64,000 nucleotides of DNA from Desulfurivibrio dismutans (GTDB taxonomy: Bacteria > Desulfobacterota > Desulfobulbia > Desulfobulbales > Desulfurivibrionaceae), in NCBI RefSeq assembly GCF_029210385.1, contig NZ_JARGDQ010000011.1, positions 1 through 64,000 of the forward strand, written 5' to 3'. Shown here piece after piece: positions 21,387-32,831 of this stretch. A program made the position numbers and the translations under genes. The notes beneath the pieces are model-generated. The model ran no database searches. It saw only the letters and a list, made by a program, of their open reading frames with translations, and was not told the DNA's origin. Within the stretch, counting starts at the first letter, position 1; each line of letters starts with the position of its first letter.

Positions 21387-24026
21387 ATGAACGGCAACCA
21401 AATCCGGGAAAAATTCCTGCAATATTTTACCCAGCGGGGCCATACCCTGGTGGAAAGCTCGCCGCTGGTTCCCCACGACGATCCCACCCTGCTTTTCACC
21501 AACGCCGGGATGGTCCAGTTTAAAAAGGTGTTTACCGGCGAGGAAAAACATGATTATTCCCGGGCTGTTACCTGCCAGCGCTGCGTGCGGGCCGGCGGCA
21601 AACACAACGACCTGGACAATGTCGGTTACACCGCCCGCCACCACACATTTTTTGAAATGCTGGGCAATTTTTCCTTTGGCGACTATTTCAAGGAAGAGGC
21701 CATCCGCCTGGCCTGGGACTTCCTCACCAAGGAGATCGGGTTGCCGCCGGCAAAGCTCTGGGTGTCGGTTTACCAGGAAGACGACGAGGCCTACCGGATC
21801 TGGGAGCAGGTCGAGGATCTGCCGCCGGGGCGGATCGTTCGTCTGGGCGAGAAAGACAACTTCTGGGCCATGGGCGACACCGGCCCCTGCGGGCCGTGCT
21901 CGGAAATCCATATCGACCAGGGCGAGGCGGTCCCCTGCCACGAAGACAACTGTGGGGTGGACTGCGACTGCGACCGCTTCCTCGAGATCTGGAACCTGGT
22001 TTTTATGCAGTACGAGCGGGACAGCCAGGGTAACCTCACCCCCCTGCCCAAGCCCAGCATCGACACCGGCATGGGGCTGGAGCGGGTCGCCGCCGTGGCC
22101 CAAGGCAAGTTCAACAACTACGATTCCGACCTTTTTCAGCCCATCATCCAGCGCACCTGCGCCCTGGCCGGGGTGACCTACGGGGAAAATGCCCGTACCG
22201 ATACGGCCCTGCGGGTGATCGCCGATCATGCCCGGGCCACCACCTTTCTGGTGGCCGACGGAGTGTTGCCTTCCAACGAGGGGCGGGGTTATGTGCTGCG
22301 ACGGATCATGCGCCGGGCGGTGCGTTTCGGACGGACCATGGGGTTGACCGAGCCTTTCCTGGGCGTGGTTTGCGCCGAAGTGGCCGAGAGCATGGGTCAG
22401 GCCTGGACCCATCTGGGTGAAAGCCGGGAACTGCTGGCCAAGGTGGTCCGCCATGAAGAAGAACGTTTCCTGGAAACCCTGGATCACGGCCTCGGGTTGC
22501 TGGCCGGTGAAATTGAGCGCCTGCAGGGTGAAGGGATTAAAACCATCACCGGCGATTTTATTTTCAAGCTTTACGATACCTACGGGTTTCCGGTGGACAT
22601 CGCTAAAGATGTGGCCCAGGAAGAGGGACTGAGCGCCGATGAAGAAGGTTTTGCCGCCGCCATGGCCCGCCAGCGGGAGCAGTCCCGCAAGTCCTGGAAG
22701 GGTGGAGGCCTGGGCGAGTTGGGATCTGGCATTAGAGAACTGCTGGAGCGTGGGGTGCGGAGCAAGTTTGTCGGTTATGAAACCCGGCGGCACCACGCTT
22801 CACTGCTGGCCGTGCTCGACGAACAGGGTGAGCTTCTCGATGAAGCCGGGGGCGGCAATTTAGTAAGCCTGGTCTGCGATGAAACTCCTTTTTACGCCGA
22901 AGCCGGCGGCCAGGTGGGCGACTGGGGAGAAATCGCCGGGGTCCACGGCCGGGCCAGGGTGCTCAATACCCTTAAGGTTGGCGATCAACTGGTGGTGCAC
23001 CAGGCCGAAGTGGTTGACGGCGCCCTGAAGGCCGGAGAGGAGGTTCTGTTGGCGGTGGCGGAAGGCCGCCGCCGCCGGATCGCCGCCCATCATACCGCCA
23101 CCCATCTGCTGCATGCTGCTCTGCGCCGGATCCTGGGGGAGCACGTCAAGCAGGCCGGTTCCCTGGTGGATGCCGAGCGCCTGCGTTTTGATTTTACCCA
23201 TTTCTCTCCTCTGAGCCGGGAGGAGATCCGCCGGTTGGAAGAACTGGTCAACGAAGAGATTCGGGCCAACACCCGCCTGGAAGTGGCCAATCTGGCCCGG
23301 GAAGAGGCCCTGCAAAGCGGCGCTGCCGCCCTGTTCGGCGAGAAATACGGCGACACGGTGCGGGTGGTGGCGGTGGGGGATTTCAGCAAGGAACTCTGCG
23401 GCGGCACCCATGTGGGCGCCACCGGTGAGATCGGCCTGTTTAAAATTATTTCTGAAAGTGGTATTGCTGCCTCCACCCGCCGGATTGAAGGCTGCTGCGG
23501 TGGGCCGGCCCTGGCCCAGGTCCATGCCCTGGAAGAGGAGGTGCAGCAGTGGGCCGCCCGGCTGAAAACCACCCCGGTCGAACTGGGGGGGCGGCTCGAT
23601 AAACTGCTGAACCGCCAGAAAGAGCTGGAGCGTAAACTGGCTGAACTGGCGGCGCTGGCCTCCCGCTTCGATGCTGAATCGGTCCTCAGGCTGGCCGCGG
23701 AAGTCAACGGCATCAAGGTGGCAACCTGCCGGGTGGAGGCCGATTCGGTCAAGACCCTGCGCGAGGCCGGCGATAAACTGCGGGATAAAATGGGCAGCGG
23801 CATTGCGGTGCTGGCCGCTGAACCGGAGGGCAAGGTCAGCCTGCTGGCTCTGGTCAGCAAAGATTTGACCGCCCGTTACCGGGCCGGCGATATTGTCAAG
23901 CAGGTGGCCCAACTGGTGGGGGGCAGCGGCGGCGGTCGGCCAGACATGGCCCAGGCCGGCGGCGGCAACCCGGAAAAAATCGACGCCGCCCTGGCCGCGG
24001 TGCCGGGCATTGTGGCCGAGCTGTAA
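21387..24026 (+). CDS. alaS: Alanyl-tRNA synthetase
   Basis: Class II synthetase of 879 residues. The catalytic core has the motif 1 region (FTNAGMVQFKKVFTG), motif 2 (RHHTFFEMLGNFSFGDYFK) and motif 3 (GMGLERVAAV). The editing domain has the zinc-type HHTATHLLHAALR and CGGTHVGATGEIG motifs, which clear mischarged Ser/Gly. The C-terminal DHHA1/C-Ala region ends GGRPDMAQAGG. Its start ATG has only a weak ribosome site. It follows recA by 55 bases, as in many bacteria. A repeat of family 2 begins directly after the stop codon. Confidence 0.96.
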   Translation: MNGNQIREKFLQYFTQRGHTLVESSPLVPHDDPTLLFTNAGMVQFKKVFTGEEKHDYSRAVTCQRCVRAGGKHNDLDNVGYTARHHTFFEMLGNFSFGDYFKEEAIRLAWDFLTKEIGLPPAKLWVSVYQEDDEAYRIWEQVEDLPPGRIVRLGEKDNFWAMGDTGPCGPCSEIHIDQGEAVPCHEDNCGVDCDCDRFLEIWNLVFMQYERDSQGNLTPLPKPSIDTGMGLERVAAVAQGKFNNYDSDLFQPIIQRTCALAGVTYGENARTDTALRVIADHARATTFLVADGVLPSNEGRGYVLRRIMRRAVRFGRTMGLTEPFLGVVCAEVAESMGQAWTHLGESRELLAKVVRHEEERFLETLDHGLGLLAGEIERLQGEGIKTITGDFIFKLYDTYGFPVDIAKDVAQEEGLSADEEGFAAAMARQREQSRKSWKGGGLGELGSGIRELLERGVRSKFVGYETRRHHASLLAVLDEQGELLDEAGGGNLVSLVCDETPFYAEAGGQVGDWGEIAGVHGRARVLNTLKVGDQLVVHQAEVVDGALKAGEEVLLAVAEGRRRRIAAHHTATHLLHAALRRILGEHVKQAGSLVDAERLRFDFTHFSPLSREEIRRLEELVNEEIRANTRLEVANLAREEALQSGAAALFGEKYGDTVRVVAVGDFSKELCGGTHVGATGEIGLFKIISESGIAASTRRIEGCCGGPALAQVHALEEEVQQWAARLKTTPVELGGRLDKLLNRQKELERKLAELAALASRFDAESVLRLAAEVNGIKVATCRVEADSVKTLREAGDKLRDKMGSGIAVLAAEPEGKVSLLALVSKDLTARYRAGDIVKQVAQLVGGSGGGRPDMAQAGGGNPEKIDAALAAVPGIVAEL

Positions 24027-24027
24027 G

Positions 24028-24156
24028 TTTTGCGGCGCCGACAACTTTGATAATCTCGCAAAAACCAGCCAAACGTGTTGGTCGGCAACGTGAAAACGAG
24101 CAGCACGCAAAGCGTGCCCAGTCGGCGCCGCGGCTTTTTGCGGCGCCGACAACTTT
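24028..24156. repeat. Repeat family 2, copy A (after alaS)
   Basis: A unit of 108 bases is bounded by 21-base direct repeats (24028-24048 and 24136-24156, containing GCGGCGCCGACAACTTT). The interior matches copy B at 41917-42032 over most of its length (shared blocks CTCGCAAAAACC, CGTGTTGGTCGG, CAAAGCGTGCCC, GTCGGCG). It starts one base after the alaS stop. Function is unknown. Confidence 0.7.
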
Positions 24157-24190
24157 AGGTGGGCTGTAAAAAAAGTCTATAAAAATAATA

Positions 24191-24246
24191 TTGACAGGGT
24201 TTTTTTAATGGATTAGAACGCCAATTTGTTTGTGAATGACCATTCA
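24191..24246 (+). promoter_or_regulatory. atp operon promoter with TetR-like operator
   Basis: TTGACA (24191-24196) and TAGAAC (24214-24219) are 17 bases apart. About 14 bases after the -10 box lies the perfect palindrome TGAATGACCATTCA (24233-24246), which would sit just past the transcription start. Palindromes of this TGAATG-N2-CATTCA form are typical TetR-family operators. No TetR gene is in the window. Confidence 0.5.
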
Positions 24247-24339
24247 TTTTCAAGCGTGGAATGGACCCGGCGCGAATAAAGGGGTCAACCCCCCTTGCGG
24301 TCGCGCTTTACCGACAGTCAGTGAAGAGGAGCCAGCCAT

Positions 24340-24765
24340 ATGATCACCATAGACATGACCATGCCGCTGCATTTAATCAGCATTCTGCTGTTGGCCGTCA
24401 TCCTCAATATCATTCTCTACCGCCCCATCCGCAATATCCTCGAACAGCGCCAGGCAAAAATCTCCGCGCTCAACGTCGATATTGAAAAATTTGAAAAAAA
24501 CCGGCAGCAGCGCCTGGAGGAGTTTGAGCGCAAGCTCCAGGAAGCCCGCAGTAAAGCCAAGGGTGAATTTGAGGCGTTGAAGAGCGCCACCCAGGCTGAA
24601 AGCAGCGAAAACCTGGCTGCTTTGCGCAGTGAAGTGGAAGGCGCCAAAGCCGGTCAACTCAAGGAAATCGAAAGTCAGTTCGCCACCGCCCGCCAGGAAC
24701 TGCAGGGCCAGGTAAGTGCCTTTGCCGGTGCGATGGCGGCCAAGGTTCTGGGGAGGGCTCTGTAA
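24340..24765 (+). CDS. atpF': F-type ATP synthase subunit b'
   Basis: The 141-residue protein has one N-terminal membrane helix (MPLHLISILLLAVILNIILY) followed by a charged coiled coil (IRNILEQRQAKISALNVD and onward). With the second b-type subunit it forms the peripheral stalk that holds F1 against F0. Paired b and b' genes are found in phototrophs, aquificales and many deltaproteobacteria. A GAGGAG site precedes the ATG, and the TAA overlaps the start of the next gene by one base. The a and c subunit genes are not adjacent. Confidence 0.88.
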   Translation: MITIDMTMPLHLISILLLAVILNIILYRPIRNILEQRQAKISALNVDIEKFEKNRQQRLEEFERKLQEARSKAKGEFEALKSATQAESSENLAALRSEVEGAKAGQLKEIESQFATARQELQGQVSAFAGAMAAKVLGRAL

Positions 24766-25340
24766 TGCGACAACTGAAAGCTAAACACGGGGTGGCGTTG
24801 CTGGCGGCGGGACTGTTGATGGTCGCCGCGACCTCGGCTCAGGCGGCGGATATTGGCCCGGAGAAGGTCTGGGATCTTTTTTATCGGGTGCTCAACTTTG
24901 CCGTGCTGATGTTCATCCTGGTTTATTTCCTCAAAAAGCCCATCGTCAATTTTTTCGGCAACCGGCGGGAGTCGATACGGGCAGAGTTCGAGGAGTTGGA
25001 GGCTAAGCGGCAGGAAGTGGAGCAGGCTTATAAGGAAAGTGAGGCCAAGATGGCCGCCTTGGAAGGCTCGGCCCAAGAGATCGTGGCCGAAGCGGTGCGC
25101 CAGGGTGAAGCCGAGCGGGAGCGCATTCTGGCCGAAGCCGAGCGGGCGGCGGAAAATATGAAGCGCCAGGCGGAAATGGCGGTCCAGCATGAACTGGCGG
25201 TGACCACCGCCCGGTTGCGGGCCGATATTTCCGAGGAAGCCGCTAAGGCGGCGGAAGAGCTGGTGCGCAAAAACCTGCAGCCGGCCGATGAAGAACGGAT
25301 GATTGCCGGCAGTCTTGACCGGGTGGGAGGTGTCCAGTGA
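24765..25340 (+). CDS. atpF: F-type ATP synthase subunit b
   Basis: The 191-residue stalk subunit opens with a signal-like hydrophobic leader (GVALLAAGLLMVAATSAQAA) and then has the membrane helix (NFAVLMFILVYFLKKPIVNF) and a long charged coiled coil. The leader is extra compared with E. coli AtpF (156 residues) and suggests cleavage or a second membrane contact. It overlaps atpH by four bases, indicating translational coupling. Confidence 0.9.
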   Translation: MRQLKAKHGVALLAAGLLMVAATSAQAADIGPEKVWDLFYRVLNFAVLMFILVYFLKKPIVNFFGNRRESIRAEFEELEAKRQEVEQAYKESEAKMAALEGSAQEIVAEAVRQGEAERERILAEAERAAENMKRQAEMAVQHELAVTTARLRADISEEAAKAAEELVRKNLQPADEERMIAGSLDRVGGVQ

Positions 25341-25882
25341 AAAATACCGTGCTGGCCAAACGTTACGCCAAGGCTCTCTTCGCCGTAGGTAAGGAAGACG
25401 GGGCCTTTGCCGACTATGCCAAACTGCTCAACGAGCTGAGCGAACTTTACACCGGGCTGCCCGAAGTGCCCGACGCCCTGACCAACCCCCTTTACCCCGA
25501 GGATGTCCGTCTCAAGGTAATGGAGAGTCTGGCCCGAGCCCTGCAGGCGCCGCCGGTGATGGTTAACTTCTGCAAACTGCTGGTGGAGAAAAATCGGGCC
25601 GGTATCCTGCCCGAAATCGCCCAAGTCTACCAGGAGATGCTGGACCAGGAAAACAACGTTGTACGGGGCATGGTGACGTCCGCCACCGAGCTGCCCCCGG
25701 AAGTGAACGCCAAGATTAAGGCGACCATGGAAAAACTCACCGGCAAGCAGGTCGAGCTAGGCAACAGGATCGACCCGGCCATCATCGGCGGGATGGTGGC
25801 CAAAGTGGGTGATTTGGTGCTTGATGGCAGCATTAAGTCGCAACTTGCAGGGTTAAAGGAATCGATCAAGGGGAGAGAATAA
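25337..25882 (+). CDS. atpH: F-type ATP synthase subunit delta
   Basis: The 181-residue subunit (KNTVLAKRYAKALFAVGKED at the N-terminus, TSATELPPEV and IDPAIIGGMVAKVGDLVLDG near the C-terminus) joins the peripheral stalk to the top of the alpha3beta3 head. Its length is normal and no defect is visible. It overlaps atpF and ends three bases before atpA. Confidence 0.93.
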   Translation: MKNTVLAKRYAKALFAVGKEDGAFADYAKLLNELSELYTGLPEVPDALTNPLYPEDVRLKVMESLARALQAPPVMVNFCKLLVEKNRAGILPEIAQVYQEMLDQENNVVRGMVTSATELPPEVNAKIKATMEKLTGKQVELGNRIDPAIIGGMVAKVGDLVLDGSIKSQLAGLKESIKGRE

Positions 25883-25885
25883 ACG

Positions 25886-27409
25886 ATGCAGATCAAAGCC
25901 GAAGAAATCAGCCAGATTATCAAGGGTCAGATCCAAGACTATGAAGCCAAGGTCGACCTGAGTGAAACCGGGACCGTGCTCTCGGTGGGTGACGGTATCG
26001 CCCGTGTGTACGGGGTGGAAAACTGCATGGCCATGGAGCTGCTGGAGTTCCCTGGTAACATCCTGGGGGTGGCTCTTAACCTGGAGCAGGATAACGTCGG
26101 TTGTGCCGTCCTCGGTGATGTTCGCCACATCAAGGAAGGCGACATTGTCAAGCGTACCGGTCGGATCGCCGAGGTACCGGTGGGCCCCGAGATGCTGGGC
26201 CGGGTGGTGGACGGGGTGGGCAGCCCCATCGACGGTCAGGGTCCCATTACCGCTAAGGAAACCCGTAAGATCGAGGTGGTGGCCCCCGGCGTTATCGCCC
26301 GTAAGTCGGTCCACGAGCCCTGCTACACCGGATCTAAAGCGGTGGACGCCATGACGCCGGTGGGCCGGGGCCAGCGTGAGCTGGTCATCGGTGATCGCCA
26401 GATCGGTAAAACCGCCCTTTGCGTCGACGCCATCCTGGCCCAGAAAGAAACCGACATGCATTGCGTGTACGTGGCCATCGGCCAGAAGAAATCCACCGTC
26501 GCCTTGGTAGTCGAGATTCTGCGCCAGCACGGGGCCATGGAGTACACCACCGTGGTGGCCGCCTGTGCTTCCGATCCGGCGCCGATGCAGTACATCTCGG
26601 CCTTCGCCGGAACCTCCATGGGCGAATATTTCCGGGATAACGGCAAGCATGCCCTGATCATTTACGACGACCTTTCCAAGCAGGCGGTGGCCTATCGCGA
26701 ACTGTCGCTGCTGTTGCGGCGGCCGCCGGGACGTGAGGCCTTCCCCGGCGACATCTTCTTTAACCACTCCCGGCTGCTTGAGCGTTCCTCCAAGCTGAAC
26801 GACGAGCTCGGTGCCGGTTCGCTTACCGCCCTGCCGATTATTGAAACCCAGGCCGGTGACGTTTCCGCCTACATCCCCACCAACGTAATCTCCATTACCG
26901 ACGGTCAGGTGTACCTGGAACCCAACCTGTTCTTTGCCGGGGTGCGGCCGGCCATCAACGTCGGCCTTTCGGTTTCCCGGGTTGGTGGTGCGGCCCAGGT
27001 CAAGGCCATGAAACAGGTGGCCGGCACTCTGCGCCTGGATCTGGCGCAGTATCGGGAACTGGCGGCTTTTGCCGGTTTCGGTTCCGATCTCGACGCCGCC
27101 ACCCAGGCCCAGCTTACCCGCGGCGCCCGGCTGGTGGAGATCCTTAAACAGCCCCAGTACCAGCCGCTGCCCATGGAAAAACAGGTTGCCATCATCTTTG
27201 CCGGTACCAAGGGCTATCTCGACAAACTGCCCTTGGAGTCCGTGGCCGACTACGAGGCCCAGCTTTTTGACTACATCGAAAAGAACGATCCCACCGTGTT
27301 CGATGACCTCAAGAGCAAGCAGGAAATCGACAGCGACCTCGAGGCTAAGATGCGCAAGGCCCTGGATGCCTTCGGCGAATCCTTCCAGGCCGCACTGGGT
27401 GTGAAGTAA
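25886..27409 (+). CDS. atpA: F-type ATP synthase subunit alpha
   Basis: The 507-residue non-catalytic nucleotide-binding subunit has P-loop GDRQIGKT at 169-176 (most bacteria have GDRQTGKT). [16 protein letters not shown] is the Walker B region and [18 protein letters not shown] is a signature stretch. The C-terminal helical domain is complete. It forms the catalytic head with beta. Confidence 0.96.
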   Translation: MQIKAEEISQIIKGQIQDYEAKVDLSETGTVLSVGDGIARVYGVENCMAMELLEFPGNILGVALNLEQDNVGCAVLGDVRHIKEGDIVKRTGRIAEVPVGPEMLGRVVDGVGSPIDGQGPITAKETRKIEVVAPGVIARKSVHEPCYTGSKAVDAMTPVGRGQRELVIGDRQIGKTALCVDAILAQKETDMHCVYVAIGQKKSTVALVVEILRQHGAMEYTTVVAACASDPAPMQYISAFAGTSMGEYFRDNGKHALIIYDDLSKQAVAYRELSLLLRRPPGREAFPGDIFFNHSRLLERSSKLNDELGAGSLTALPIIETQAGDVSAYIPTNVISITDGQVYLEPNLFFAGVRPAINVGLSVSRVGGAAQVKAMKQVAGTLRLDLAQYRELAAFAGFGSDLDAATQAQLTRGARLVEILKQPQYQPLPMEKQVAIIFAGTKGYLDKLPLESVADYEAQLFDYIEKNDPTVFDDLKSKQEIDSDLEAKMRKALDAFGESFQAALGVK

Positions 27410-27448
27410 ATCCATCACGATTAAGAGCCGGTTCAAGGAGGGGCTTTT

Positions 27449-29811
<2,363 letters not shown>

Positions 29812-29906
29812 GACCAGCTGCGCCTCAGGCGGGATAAGCGCCGGAGCCCGGTCGGCACACAACAAATAGGCTGCGCAAACCAAGTATAGCAGGCGAGGAA
29901 AAGTAC

Positions 29907-30323
29907 ATGGCGACACAGATCCAACTGGAAGTGGTGACCCCCAAAGGCGCGGTAATCAGCGAGCAGGTGGACATGGTTACCGCTCCCGGTTATGCCGGGG
30001 TATTCGGGGTACTGGCCAACCATGCCCCGCTGCTCAGCACCATAAAGATCGGCACCTTGGTTTATAAAAAAGATGGGCAGGATGCAGTGCTCATGATCAG
30101 TGGCGGTTTTTGTGAGGTATCCAACAACAAGGTAACCATCTTGGTTGAAAGCGCCGAAAAGGGCGCCCAGATCGATACCGAACGGGCATTGCGGGCCAAG
30201 GAGCGCGCCGAAAGGCGTTTGGCCGAGGCCACCGCCCAACAAGAGAGGATTGATCGGGCCCGGGCCGAGGCTGCCCTGCAGAGGGCCCTGGCCAGACTCA
30301 AGGCCGCAGGTAAGCTGTCCTGA
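29907..30323 (+). CDS. atpC: F-type ATP synthase subunit epsilon
   Basis: The 138-residue subunit has an N-terminal beta sandwich ([38 protein letters not shown]) and a two-helix C-terminal domain ([16 protein letters not shown]) that can extend into the head and block ATP hydrolysis. It sits on the rotor with gamma. It is the last gene of the operon and is followed by a strong terminator. Confidence 0.93.
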   Translation: MATQIQLEVVTPKGAVISEQVDMVTAPGYAGVFGVLANHAPLLSTIKIGTLVYKKDGQDAVLMISGGFCEVSNNKVTILVESAEKGAQIDTERALRAKERAERRLAEATAQQERIDRARAEAALQRALARLKAAGKLS

Positions 30324-30348
30324 GCGAGTGGTCCTACAGAAAAGATTA

Positions 30349-30382
30349 AGCCGTCCCGGTTATACACCAGGGCGGCTTTTTT
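30349..30382 (+). terminator. Intrinsic terminator of the atp operon
   Basis: An 8-bp stem (AGCCGTCC pairing with GGGCGGCT, one G-T pair) with a 13-base loop is followed by six T residues. It lies 26 bases after the atpC stop. Confidence 0.85.
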
Positions 30383-30473
30383 GTGGACTTGTCATGGCGG
30401 CCAGCAGTATCAAGGTAGCTTTCACCGGCGTAGCATGCCAGCCATCGGCCAATGGCCAGGCGTTCAACCCTAC

Positions 30474-30947
30474 CTAGTTCTTCGGGCTGAGGTTGGCCTC
30501 GACCACGAAGCTGCCGTCGGCGGTTTCAAAGGGAATAACCACCGTCGGGTCGCTGGAGTAATTGGAGATCTCAACCCCTTTGCCCACCACCATGGTGGGC
30601 GTGGCCAGGTCGAACTTGTGGTTGATCTTGGCCAGTTCCGCCTTGGCTCCGCCACAGATCATATTGGTTATCTCGCCCACCGCGTCCACCACCTCGTCGT
30701 CGATTTTGCTTTTGGGCGGTTCCATCAGCATGTTGGCGACGATCTGGAGTATGGCCTGGCCGGTAAAACTGACGATCATGGAGCCGCTGATGGTTTCCGA
30801 ACTCATCCCGATCACCCCGGTGACCTCGCCGTAAGCGCTGCGATTTTTCTTGACGTGCGGAGCCCCGGCCTTGACTTTGGTCTGGGCCATGGTCTCTATG
30901 ACATTTTTGGTGGCCTTAAGAAAAGGGTTGATCAACTCGGCTTTCAT
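30474..30947 (-). CDS. CheX-like chemotaxis phosphatase
   Basis: The 157-residue protein matches the CheX/CheC fold. The active-site motif GEITNMICGGAK (Glu and Asn spaced as in CheX) would remove phosphate from CheY-P. The N-terminal part (MKAELINPFLKATKNVIETM) is typical. I chose the ATG at 30947; a longer frame exists but has no better ribosome site. No chemotaxis genes are nearby, so its partner response regulator is unknown. It converges on the atp terminator and diverges from the gltA-like gene. Confidence 0.82.
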   Translation of the reverse strand: MKAELINPFLKATKNVIETMAQTKVKAGAPHVKKNRSAYGEVTGVIGMSSETISGSMIVSFTGQAILQIVANMLMEPPKSKIDDEVVDAVGEITNMICGGAKAELAKINHKFDLATPTMVVGKGVEISNYSSDPTVVIPFETADGSFVVEANLSPKN

Positions 30948-31134
30948 AATTAAAAAACTCCATCGGAGAATGTGGAAGGCGTTTACCAACTGCTTAAATT
31001 GGTCGGGCGTGGCTGTTTTGTCAAGTATTTTTAACGAGAAACTGCGTTAATAACGGATCAGTCTCCGGGCCGGCCCCGGAGGTGAGGCTGACCGACAATT
31101 TTTATTTAACCCATATCTGGAGGGAAGCAATACA

Positions 31135-32532
31135 ATGGATGCAAAGCAGCGGATGGCAATTCCTCGCCAGCAACCCAGGGAGTTGCCGGTGTCTGAACGG
31201 ATCAATAATTTTGACGAAGTGGTATTTGGCTATGATGATGAAATGGCCTGCCGCGAAGCCGAGCGATGTCTGCAGTGCAAGAAGCCCAAGTGCCGGGAAG
31301 GCTGCCCCATCCACAACGATATCCCCGGTTTTGTCCGTATGATTCGCGAGGGCAGGATTGAAGAGGCCTACTGGCTGGACCGCCAGACCAACACTCTGCC
31401 GGCGATCTGCTCTCGGGTGTGCCCCCACGAATTCCAATGTGAAGGTCACTGCGTGTTGGGGAAAAAGGGGGATCCGGTGGCCATCGGCATGCTGGAACGA
31501 TATATCGTCGACTGGATGGTCAGCCACGGCAAAAACATGTTGCAGCCCTGCGCCCTGCCCAACGGCCGCAAGGTGGCCATTGTCGGTTCCGGGCCAGCCG
31601 GCATGTCGGTGGCCCACTACCTGGCCAAGGAAGGTTATGCCTGTACCATTTTCGAAAGCCTGCCGCTCAACGGCGGTATGCTCACCGTGGGCATTCCCCC
31701 GTATCGACTCCCCCGTGCCGTAATCGCTGCCGAATTTGAGGCGTTGCGCAACTGCGGGGTGGAAGTGATCTCCGGGGTGACCATCGGCCAGGATAAAACC
31801 CTGGCCGACCTGAAGGACGAGGGCTTTGAGGCGATCTTTCTGGGGCCGGGCGCCCATGTCAGCCGCAAGCTGGGGGTGGATGGCGAAGAGGTGGAAGGGG
31901 TGATCCACGGGGTGGATTACCTGCGTCGGGTCAACCTGGGCGAAAACCTCAACCTGGGTGAAAACGTGGTGGTGGTTGGCGGCGGTAACGTGGCCATCGA
32001 CTGTGCCCGGACCGCTTTGCGGACCGGCTCCAAAAACGTCTTCATCCTCTATCGCCGCGGCCGGGATGAGATGCCGGCCTCCAGGGCCGAGATACATCAC
32101 CTGGAGGAAGAGGGGGTAAGAATTGAAACCCTGGCTGCGCCGGTCAAGGTGCACGGGGAAAACGGCCGCTTAAAGAGCATCGAGTGCATCCGCATGCAGC
32201 TTGGCGCCTGCGACGCATCCGGCCGTTGCCGCCCCGAACCGGTGGAGGGCAGCAATTTTACCATCGATGCCGACGCGGTGATCCCGGCCATCAGCCAGGA
32301 TGTCGACGTCACCGCCGGCCGCGGCCTGGACCTGGCGCTGAGCCGCTGGGGCACCTTCGAGGTGGACGAGGTAACCCTGCAGACCACGGTACCCTGGGTT
32401 TTCGCCGCCGGCGACGCGGTCCTGGGCCCCCAGACCGTGGCCAAGGCCGTCTTCCAGGCCAAGGAAGCCGCCGAATCAATCCACCGCCTGCTCCAGGGCA
32501 AGGACCTCAAACAAGGCCGCATCACCACGTAA
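31135..32532 (+). CDS. gltA: Glutamate synthase small subunit-type NAD(P)H flavoprotein
   Basis: The 465-residue protein has an N-terminal [4Fe-4S] dihydropyrimidine-dehydrogenase-type domain (CLQCKKPKCREGCPIHNDIP, CSRVCPHEFQCEGHC). FAD-binding (GSGPAGMSVAHYLAKEGY) and NAD(P)H-binding (VVVGGGNVAIDCARTALRTG) Rossmann motifs follow. The family includes the homotetrameric GltA/GltB small subunit and NfnB of electron bifurcation. No NfnA-type partner and no large GOGAT subunit is adjacent, so the physiological reaction is open. GGAGG precedes the start. Its stop codon TAA lies inside the terminus of a palindromic element. Confidence 0.8.
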   Translation: MDAKQRMAIPRQQPRELPVSERINNFDEVVFGYDDEMACREAERCLQCKKPKCREGCPIHNDIPGFVRMIREGRIEEAYWLDRQTNTLPAICSRVCPHEFQCEGHCVLGKKGDPVAIGMLERYIVDWMVSHGKNMLQPCALPNGRKVAIVGSGPAGMSVAHYLAKEGYACTIFESLPLNGGMLTVGIPPYRLPRAVIAAEFEALRNCGVEVISGVTIGQDKTLADLKDEGFEAIFLGPGAHVSRKLGVDGEEVEGVIHGVDYLRRVNLGENLNLGENVVVVGGGNVAIDCARTALRTGSKNVFILYRRGRDEMPASRAEIHHLEEEGVRIETLAAPVKVHGENGRLKSIECIRMQLGACDASGRCRPEPVEGSNFTIDADAVIPAISQDVDVTAGRGLDLALSRWGTFEVDEVTLQTTVPWVFAAGDAVLGPQTVAKAVFQAKEAAESIHRLLQGKDLKQGRITT

Positions 32533-32635
32533 ACGTCCAGCAGCACCGCAGGTTCGGGCGAGCAGGCAGGCTTGCGTACTGGAGTACGCGGCACCTCCCT
32601 GCTTGCCCGAACCTGCGGCACTGCTGAACGTTTAC
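32529..32635. repeat. 107-bp GTAA-palindrome element (gltA 3' end)
   Basis: Ends are GTAAACGTCCAGCAG and CTGCTGAACGTTTAC; the inner arms contain CCGCAGGTTCGGGC and its complement and a TGCGTACTGGAGTACGCGG centre. The gltA TAA is bases 2-4 of the element. A likely transcript-end hairpin. Confidence 0.85.
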
Positions 32636-32724
32636 GCCCCATTGTTACCGTTTTGGTGTTGAACATGATCAGGTTATTGGCGCTGCTAGGCGGGATCTGA
32701 ACCAGACCAAACGCCCCCACGCAG

Positions 32725-32831
32725 GTAAACGCGCGGCAGTACCACAGGTTGCGGCAAGCGGCCCGTCTTGCGTACCCCAGGTACGCAAGACGGGCCGATC
32801 GCCGCAAGATGCGGTGCTGCCGCGCGTTTAC
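32725..32831. repeat. 107-bp GTAA-palindrome element (amiC 3' end)
   Basis: Ends are GTAAACGCGCGGCAG and CTGCCGCGCGTTTAC, with arms GGTTGCGGCAAGCGGCCCGTC / complement and centre GTACCCCAGGTAC. On the minus strand its GTAA supplies the TAA stop of the amidase gene. With the previous copy it fills most of the 295-base gap between the convergent gltA-like and amiC genes; the remaining 89 bases show nothing notable. Confidence 0.85.
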
